Origin: Thermodesulfobacteriaceae bacterium
Lineage (GTDB): Bacteria; Desulfobacterota; Thermodesulfobacteria; Thermodesulfobacteriales; Thermodesulfobacteriaceae
NCBI GenBank assembly: GCA_015494725.1
Contig: WGAR01000021.1
Coordinates: forward strand, 1 to 6,822
Direction of reading: 5' to 3'
DNA: 6,822 bases
Shown here: piece after piece, positions 1 through 4,803 of the stretch
Layout of the letters: every line of letters starts with the position of its first letter
Numbering within the stretch: the first letter of the stretch is position 1
The notes under the pieces: generated by a model
The model's database searches: none
What the model saw: only the letters and a program-made list of their open reading frames with translations
What the model was told of the DNA's origin: nothing
Program-made: the position numbers and the translations under genes

Positions 1-1503
1 AAGAAGATGCACCCCGGAAAACTGGGCCACTTCGGGGTGACCCTCACCCGGGAAAAGTGGCATTATGAGAAGACTACCCTCTTTAAGAAATACGGCTATC
101 CGGCCAAGCGCCCCTGGTATCCCTATACCGGAAACGTCTATCAGGAGGTGCTGCCTTCGGCGGCCGACGGCTATCCCTACCCCATAAAGGCCCTTTTCCT
201 ACACAAGGGGACCCCGGCTTACTCCATCCCGGCCTCAACCAAGCAGCTTGAGATCCTGAAGGACCCCGGGAAGATTCCCCTCATCATCGCCTGCGACATC
301 GTGATCGGGGAGTCCTCTCAGTATGCGGACTACATCTTTCCGGATACGGCCATCTGGGAGCGCTGGGGCACCCCTCACACCACCCCGGCCATCCCGGTCA
401 AGGTCTCAAAGATCCGCCAGCCCATGGTGGAGGCCTTAACGGAGAAGGTGCGGGTCTTCGGGCAGGAGATGCCCTGCTCCATGGAGGCCGTGATGCTGGC
501 CATCGCGGAAAAGCTCGGGCTTCCGGGCTACGGCAAGGACGGTTTCGGCCCGGGCTGGGATTTTCGTAAGCCCGAGGACTGGTACCTCAAGATGGTGGCG
601 AATATCGCTCTGGAGGGAAGCCCGGTGCCCAAGGCCTCGGATCGGGAGATAGAAATCTTCCGCAGGGCCCGCCGCCATCTCTCCCGGGCCGTCTTTGACG
701 AGGCCTACTGGCGGAAGACCGTGGGAGGGGAGGGGATCTTCCGGCGCGTGGTCTATGTGCTAAACCGCGGCGGACGCTTTGAGGACGCAAGCCGGGCCTA
801 CGAGGGCAAGCACATGCGGCACCGTTTCGCAAGTCAGTTCAACCTCTTTGTGGAGAACGTGGCTAAAGGCCGGCACAGCTTCACCGGAAAACACTTCTCC
901 GGGATTCCCATCTATGAGCCGGCTAAGGACGCCTCCGGGAAACCCGTGACCTGGCCGGAGGAGTATGCCTTCCAGCTCTTTACCTTCAAGCCCATCCTGG
1001 TGGGCCAGTCCCGAACCATCTGCAACTACTGGACCCAGATCGCCGAATTCGGGACCAACTACGTGATGATGAACCCCCAAGACATGCGGCGGCTGGGTCT
1101 TAAGGATGGGGACGTGGTGCGGCTCATAAGCCCCTCCAATCCCGAGGGCGTGATCCGGGTGAGAAATGGTCTTGCCTTGAAGGTTCAGGGGGCGGTCAGG
1201 GGATATGAGGGGATCCGGCCGGGCACGGTGGCGGTCTGCCACGGCTACGGGCGTTTCGGCTACGGGGCCTACGATCAGGTGGTGGACGGAAAGCGCATTC
1301 CTGGAGATGTGCGCCGGGCGGTGGGGCTTTCGGCCAACCCGGTGATGCTGGCCGACCCGGTGCTGAAGAACGTGTGTCTCTCGGATCCCATCGGAGGGTC
1401 CTGTTCCTTCTATGACAGCCGGGTGAAGGTGGTCAAGGTTTCTGGAACCGAGGGCGAAAAACCCTGGGAGGTCTGGGAGAAATGGGCGCGAAAGGCGGCT
1501 TAA
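1..1503 (+). CDS. Molybdopterin oxidoreductase catalytic subunit, TtrA-like (tetrathionate reductase type), C-terminal half; 5' end outside window
   Basis: The frame is open from base 1, so the gene begins upstream; the ATG at position 7 is an internal Met, not a credible start. About 500 residues are visible, roughly half of a TtrA-size enzyme (about 1000 aa). The cofactor-domain part includes IIACDIVIGESSQYADYIFP and then IWERWGTPHTTP, the pattern of the DMSO-reductase superfamily where the partner-less state of the enzyme is tested against 'FPDT'. A middle block contains VLNRGGRFE, which I associate with TtrA proteins. The last ~160 residues form the molybdopterin dinucleotide-binding beta-barrel, with MNPQDMRRLGLKDGDVVRL, SNPEG, IRPGTVAVCHGYG and DGKRIPGD. 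The family reduces tetrathionate or related oxyanions in the periplasm with an Fe-S subunit and a membrane quinol oxidase. In Salmonella the order is ttrB-ttrC-ttrA, so B and C could lie just upstream. ArrA-type arsenate reductase or another oxyanion reductase remains possible because the N-terminus is not visible. Confidence 0.85.
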   Translation, partial: KKMHPGKLGHFGVTLTREKWHYEKTTLFKKYGYPAKRPWYPYTGNVYQEVLPSAADGYPYPIKALFLHKGTPAYSIPASTKQLEILKDPGKIPLIIACDIVIGESSQYADYIFPDTAIWERWGTPHTTPAIPVKVSKIRQPMVEALTEKVRVFGQEMPCSMEAVMLAIAEKLGLPGYGKDGFGPGWDFRKPEDWYLKMVANIALEGSPVPKASDREIEIFRRARRHLSRAVFDEAYWRKTVGGEGIFRRVVYVLNRGGRFEDASRAYEGKHMRHRFASQFNLFVENVAKGRHSFTGKHFSGIPIYEPAKDASGKPVTWPEEYAFQLFTFKPILVGQSRTICNYWTQIAEFGTNYVMMNPQDMRRLGLKDGDVVRLISPSNPEGVIRVRNGLALKVQGAVRGYEGIRPGTVAVCHGYGRFGYGAYDQVVDGKRIPGDVRRAVGLSANPVMLADPVLKNVCLSDPIGGSCSFYDSRVKVVKVSGTEGEKPWEVWEKWARKAA

Positions 1504-1706
1504 GGATTATTCTGATCCTTTTTATCCTCCTCGCGGCGATGTTTGCGCAGGGGGCGGGGAGCCTCCCCTCCTCGCCCCCCTCCCCTCCTCCCGCGGCGGG
1601 GAAGGGCAAGGAGATCAAGAAAGAGTCTCCCCTAAAGAACGCCCCCTGGCTTAACGACAATTCCACCAATTCTACCGAGGAGGAAGAGGAGGACTTCGGG
1701 TGTTGA
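1482..1706 (+). CDS. Small exported or membrane-anchored protein, Pro/Ser-rich with acidic tail and C-terminal Cys; unknown function
   Basis: I do not recognise this 74-residue product. Its start overlaps the upstream oxidoreductase stop by 22 nt, and GGAGG at 1467-1471 sits 10 nt before the ATG, so it could be translationally coupled. Residues 1-7 (MGAKGGL) are basic and residues 8-24 are strongly hydrophobic (RIILILFILLAAMFAQ), as in a signal peptide or membrane anchor; cleavage near AQGAG is plausible. Then follow a Pro/Ser stretch (SLPSSPPSPPP, about 27-37), a Lys-rich piece (GKGKEIKKE), an Asn/Thr/Ser patch (NDNSTNSTE) and an acidic end EEEEEDFGC. Low complexity means composition alone could create such an ORF, but a signal-like start, a Shine-Dalgarno and operon position argue for a real gene. 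Roles such as a small accessory subunit or anchor of the oxidoreductase are guesses. Confidence 0.5.
   Translation: MGAKGGLRIILILFILLAAMFAQGAGSLPSSPPSPPPAAGKGKEIKKESPLKNAPWLNDNSTNSTEEEEEDFGC
1565..1592 (-). other. Potential G-quadruplex motif on the minus strand
   Basis: The + strand has four C-runs at 1565-1568, 1575-1580, 1582-1585 and 1590-1592, separated by 6, 1 and 4 nt. On the minus strand this reads as four runs of at least three G with loops of 1-7 nt, which meets the usual G-quadruplex pattern. It lies inside the Pro/Ser codons of the small ORF, so it may simply reflect Pro-rich coding in GC-rich DNA. The mRNA would be C-rich and could not form the structure itself. Confidence 0.3.
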
Positions 1707-1718
1707 CGCAAAAATTTC

Positions 1719-1734
1719 ACTTTTTGGCCAAAGT
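1719..1734. promoter_or_regulatory. Inverted repeat (possible operator) in the spacer before porin 1
   Basis: ACTTT at 1719-1723 and AAAGT at 1730-1734 are inverted arms around TTGGCC; inside them TTTGGCCAAA (1723-1732) is a perfect 10-bp palindrome. It lies in the AT-rich spacer 1707-1806 between the small ORF and the porin, where a promoter and its operator would be expected. A TTGACG at 1703-1708 could be a -35 box, but no matching -10 lies 16-18 nt further on. No regulator gene is in the window, so this is only a candidate site. Confidence 0.25.
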
Positions 1735-1758
1735 TCGGTCCCGGAAGGGGAGAGAAAA

Positions 1759-1776
1759 TTCCTCCGGGCCGAGGAA
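1759..1776 (+). promoter_or_regulatory. Short hairpin in the 5' untranslated region just before porin 1
   Basis: TTCCTC (1759-1764) and GAGGAA (1771-1776) form a 6-bp stem around a 6-nt CGGGCC loop. The stem ends 17 nt before the GGAGG at 1794-1798. It is followed by an A-rich, not T-rich, sequence, so it is not an intrinsic terminator. It could stabilise the mRNA or tune translation of an abundant outer-membrane protein; it could also be chance. Confidence 0.25.
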
Positions 1777-1806
1777 ATTAAAAATCTTTAAAAGGAGGGA
1801 TGAGGT

Positions 1807-3261
1807 ATGAGGAGAGGAGGTAGATGGCTGGCGGTGTTTTTGGCGGTGGCGGTGTTTCTGGCCTTTGGGTTCTCGTCGGTCAGGGCCGAGATTAAGGATC
1901 CCCTGCTGCGGGTGCTGGTGAAGAAGGGGATCCTTACCGAGGAGGAGGCCCTGGAGATCAAGCGCGAGGCCGAGGCCGAGGCTAAGAAGGAGAAGGAGGA
2001 GGTGGCCAAGGCTGCGGCAGAAGAGATCCAGAAGGAGGGGCTGGCCCTGCCCAAGGGACTGCGTGGGGTAAAGCTCGGAACCCTTACCTATCTTGATTAT
2101 ACCAACGGTTACGGCCCCTTTGATGGAGGGAAGGAGAGGGGAGAGAGTTATTTTAGCGTGACCCGGGCCTATTTTGACTTCAAGAAGAAGATCAACCCCT
2201 GGCTCTCCTTCCGCCTTACCCCGGATCTTCAGAGGAGCTGGAATGCCGGAAGTTACACCCTGCGCATCAAGTACGCCTACGCCCAGTTCAAGCTTCCGGA
2301 CTTCGGATTCCTCACGGATCTCAAGATGGAGTTCGGTCAGGGGCACTTCCCCTGGCTTGACTTTGAGGAGCACATCAACCCCTACCGTATGCAGGGCTGC
2401 ATGCCCCGCGAGTTCTTCGGGACCTTCAACTCCGCGGACCGCGGGGTCTCCATCGCCGGGAACCTGGGCGGAAAGCTTGATCCGAACTTCGTAAAGCAGC
2501 TTACCGCCCACTACCCCATCTACAAACACTACACCGGAAAGTACGGGACCTTCTGGGTCTCTTATATGAACGGTTCCGGTTATTCAAGCGGGGATAACAA
2601 TCCGAACAAGGCCGTGGAGGTGCGGCTCACGCTGCGGCCCTTCCCCTATTCCACGAGCGGGATGTTCCCCCTGGCCGGTCTTCAGTTTAGCTATTTCGGG
2701 ATCTCCGGGGAGGGTAATAACCAGGCGACGTTTACCAAAACGGGTAAAGAATTTGACGATCCGGACTATAACGTAAACCTTTTCATGATCTCCTATCAGC
2801 ACCCCTGGTTCATGATCGCCGCCCAGTACAGCACTTCCACCAACAAAAACGATGGCTCCTGGGTGCTCTTTAACGATCCTAATAACCCCACCTCCTATGA
2901 CGAAATGGACACCACCCTCTACTCCATTTACGGTGATTTCGTGCTTCCGGTGCTCAACGAAAAGCTCCACCTTTACGCCCGCTGGGACCACTTTGATCCC
3001 AACGATGACAATGGATATAACGCCGAGGGGCAGTTTATCTCCAGCGGAAACGATCAGGCTGACCACTACATCGTGGGGCTCGCCTACTATCTTACCGGGA
3101 ATAACATCCTTCTCGTAAGCGCGGAGTGGGTGAACTTTGATAAGAATTACCGCATTTCGGCTACGCGGTTTAACGAGCACTGGGGCGCTTATTCTCCCAC
3201 CGGGACCGCTAATCTTGACGACGGATTCCGGATCCAGACCGTGGTTCAGATAAGCTTTTAA
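1807..3261 (+). CDS. Outer-membrane porin 1 with N-terminal helical segment
   Basis: The start is fixed: GGAGG at 1794-1798 is 8 nt before the ATG and an in-frame TGA at 1801-1803 excludes any earlier start. Residues 1-27 are a signal peptide (basic MRRGGR, hydrophobic core, cleavage after SSVRA). Residues about 30-78 form a charged helix starting LLRVLVKKGILTEEEA and continuing as an Ala/Glu/Lys-rich coiled coil; this helix before a barrel is common in porins of anaerobic Gram-negatives and can trimerise or anchor the barrel in the periplasm. Residues about 85-484 are a beta-barrel with alternating aromatic strands (YFDFKKKINPWLSFRL, LHLYARWDHFD), Asn/Gly/Asp-rich loops and the C-terminal outer-membrane signature QTVVQISF with terminal Phe. 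The length suits a 16-18-strand channel of OprP/OprO-like or general-porin type. Substrate cannot be read from sequence; a sulfur oxyanion would suit the neighbouring oxidoreductase. A single Cys (MQGCMPRE) is unusual in a barrel. Confidence 0.85.
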   Translation: MRRGGRWLAVFLAVAVFLAFGFSSVRAEIKDPLLRVLVKKGILTEEEALEIKREAEAEAKKEKEEVAKAAAEEIQKEGLALPKGLRGVKLGTLTYLDYTNGYGPFDGGKERGESYFSVTRAYFDFKKKINPWLSFRLTPDLQRSWNAGSYTLRIKYAYAQFKLPDFGFLTDLKMEFGQGHFPWLDFEEHINPYRMQGCMPREFFGTFNSADRGVSIAGNLGGKLDPNFVKQLTAHYPIYKHYTGKYGTFWVSYMNGSGYSSGDNNPNKAVEVRLTLRPFPYSTSGMFPLAGLQFSYFGISGEGNNQATFTKTGKEFDDPDYNVNLFMISYQHPWFMIAAQYSTSTNKNDGSWVLFNDPNNPTSYDEMDTTLYSIYGDFVLPVLNEKLHLYARWDHFDPNDDNGYNAEGQFISSGNDQADHYIVGLAYYLTGNNILLVSAEWVNFDKNYRISATRFNEHWGAYSPTGTANLDDGFRIQTVVQISF

Positions 3262-3299
3262 GCGCCATAAGGCCTAACCCAAATCCCATACCTTCCTCA

Positions 3300-3321
3300 G
3301 GGGCGGGCGAAGGCCCGCCCC
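3300..3321 (+). terminator. Strong GC hairpin with weak U-tract between the two barrel genes (attenuator-like)
   Basis: GGGGCGGGC (3300-3308) and GCCCGCCCC (3313-3321) form a perfect 9-bp all-GC stem closed by a GAAG tetraloop. It is followed by GCTTTGT, so the U-tract is short and broken. It lies 38 nt after the porin 1 stop and 24 nt before the barrel 2 start. A partial terminator or 3'-end stabiliser that leaves porin 1 message in excess over the downstream genes is the likely role; full termination would require a separate promoter for barrel 2, and the 24 nt between hairpin and start leave little room for one. Confidence 0.6.
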
Positions 3322-3345
3322 GCTTTGTAAAAAGGAGGTGAGAGG

Positions 3346-4785
3346 ATGGCAAGAGGCCTTGCGGTTTTCTTAGCTGTGCTTTTTCTTTTCGCTCCTTCCG
3401 CCCGGGCCGCCGGAGAGCCGAGTCTTACCGAGGTGCTTTCCGAGCTTAGGGCCCTTCAGGCGGAACTCAGGAAAAAAGATCGGGAGATTGAGGCCTTAAG
3501 GCGGGAACTTTCCGAGCTGAAAAGCCGCCTTGCGGAAAAAGAGCCCTCCGTGGCCGCGCCTTCCGGCCCCGCAAAGAAGGCCCCGGAGATCTCCCCTCCG
3601 GTAAAGCGTATCGCCTTTGGCGGCCAGTACCGCATAAATTCCTATAGCGTCCACACCCACCGGAAGACCCTTAACGCAAGCCGCCTCCGCATTCGCCAGA
3701 ACCTGGATCTGGTCTTTGATTCCCGTCTCCGCAGCCACCTTCAGGTGGAACTCGGACACACTCACGCCAACCTCACCACCACGGAAAAGCGCCTTAAGGT
3801 GCGGCATGCGGTCCTCTCCTACGCTTTCGGGGGCGGATTTTCGGCCGAGGCCGGGATCCTTCCCCTTTCGGACCGCGCCCGGGACATGCTTTATTCCGCG
3901 GACTGGGACTATAACCCTCTGGCCCTGGCTCTCTATTACCGGAACAAGCGCCTCGGAGACTTTCGTCTTTTTGCTGCGGAACTCGACGAGGGCGAGGAGG
4001 ACCTGGCGCACGACGATTTCGTGCACTACGAGCTTGACTGGGAACGGAAGTTTTCCCCCGGGCTCAAACTTTCCCTTTTTGCCCTCTATGCCGAGGTCGC
4101 CGAAAACTACGCCAACCCCGCCGGAGGCCCCTCGGAGCACACCCGGCCGCACTTAAACTACGGCGGGATGCTCACCTGGAAGCCCCGCGAGGACCTCACT
4201 CTCCGGGCGGCTCTTATCGGGTCCTTCACCGACCGTGAGATCCTGGGCACCCCGGACGACGCCTCGGGCTGGCTCCTTCGGCTTGAGGCGGAAAAGACCT
4301 TCGGCCCGGCCGCCCTCTCCCTCCTTTTCACCCACGCAAGCGGAGATAAGGACGGGGAGGGTTTTCTTCCCCTCATGGCCCTCTCCGGCACCTACGGCTA
4401 CTGGGGCTACACCGGGATCCTTACCGTCCAGGGCCCCACGGATACCGGCTTTGACGACACCGCGGTGAACGTCTCCAACAACGGTTACGGGCTCACCACC
4501 TTCCAGACCCGTCTGAGCTACGCTTTTTCGGAACGCCTGCGCTTATGGCTTGCCGCGGGCTGGTTCGGGGACACCGAGGCCCGGGGAAGGGACTCCACCG
4601 TGGGCTACGATTTTCTCGGGATGCTCACCCTGCGCCTCCACCGCTATCTAACCCTGGACCTCGGCCTTGATTTTGCCCATCTTGAGGATAGCGTAAACGG
4701 GTATGCGAGCCGGAGTTTCAATTTCAACCCGGGAGACGAAGAGGACAAACTTGCGGTCTTCAGCCGCCTCCAGGCGGAATTTTAA
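3346..4785 (+). CDS. Outer-membrane beta-barrel protein 2 with N-terminal coiled coil
   Basis: GGAGG at 3334-3338 is 7 nt before the ATG, and an in-frame TAA at 3328-3330 rules out an upstream start. Residues 1-21 or 22 are a signal peptide ending PSARA/A. Residues about 26-65 are a clear heptad coiled coil (LRALQAELRKKDREIEALRR), followed by a Pro/Ala-rich linker to about residue 87. The rest (about 88-479) is a barrel beginning RIAFGGQYRINSY, with alternating strands such as SRLRIRQNLDLVFDSRLRSH, ending FSRLQAEF with terminal Phe as the outer-membrane assembly signal. The design matches porin 1 (helix then barrel), but I see no close similarity in sequence, so it is not an obvious recent duplicate. 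It resembles proteins annotated as porins or alginate-export-like barrels; I cannot assign a substrate. Its stop is 18 nt before the cytochrome start, so the two are almost surely co-transcribed, and a functional link (secretion, anchoring or a conduit) is plausible. Confidence 0.8.
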   Translation: MARGLAVFLAVLFLFAPSARAAGEPSLTEVLSELRALQAELRKKDREIEALRRELSELKSRLAEKEPSVAAPSGPAKKAPEISPPVKRIAFGGQYRINSYSVHTHRKTLNASRLRIRQNLDLVFDSRLRSHLQVELGHTHANLTTTEKRLKVRHAVLSYAFGGGFSAEAGILPLSDRARDMLYSADWDYNPLALALYYRNKRLGDFRLFAAELDEGEEDLAHDDFVHYELDWERKFSPGLKLSLFALYAEVAENYANPAGGPSEHTRPHLNYGGMLTWKPREDLTLRAALIGSFTDREILGTPDDASGWLLRLEAEKTFGPAALSLLFTHASGDKDGEGFLPLMALSGTYGYWGYTGILTVQGPTDTGFDDTAVNVSNNGYGLTTFQTRLSYAFSERLRLWLAAGWFGDTEARGRDSTVGYDFLGMLTLRLHRYLTLDLGLDFAHLEDSVNGYASRSFNFNPGDEEDKLAVFSRLQAEF

Positions 4786-4790
4786 ATCTT

Positions 4791-4795
4791 GGAGG
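4791..4795 (+). promoter_or_regulatory. Ribosome binding site that decides the cytochrome start
   Basis: GGAGG lies 8 nt before GTG 4804 and 11 nt before ATG 4807. The porin genes in this window use 7-8 nt, which favours the GTG. The longer reading from TTG 4789 would contain this site within its own first codons and lacks a Shine-Dalgarno, so it is rejected. Confidence 0.7.
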
Positions 4796-4803
4796 ATAAG
4801 GCC

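Noticed and set aside
760..1242. 160-codon minus-strand frame opposite the oxidoreductase
   Set aside because: Shadow of a conserved enzyme domain; the His/Pro-rich product resembles no family I know.
1586..1606. CCCG-CGG-CGGG as a terminator after the oxidoreductase
   Set aside because: Only a 4-bp stem with a 3-nt loop, followed by purines and no T-tract.
1703..1731. TTGACG at 1703 as a -35 box of a promoter for porin 1
   Set aside because: At 16-18 nt the following sequence is TTGGCCAAA-like with no -10 resemblance, and the hexamer overlaps the stop of the small ORF.
1717..2529. 270-codon minus-strand frame opposite porin 1
   Set aside because: Leu/Gly-rich low-complexity shadow of the coiled-coil and barrel codons, with no ribosome site and no recognisable domain.
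4789..4803. TTG 4789 as the start of the cytochrome
   Set aside because: The GGAGG ribosome site would fall inside the first codons and the added acidic MEDKA would spoil the signal peptide; GTG 4804 or ATG 4807 fits.
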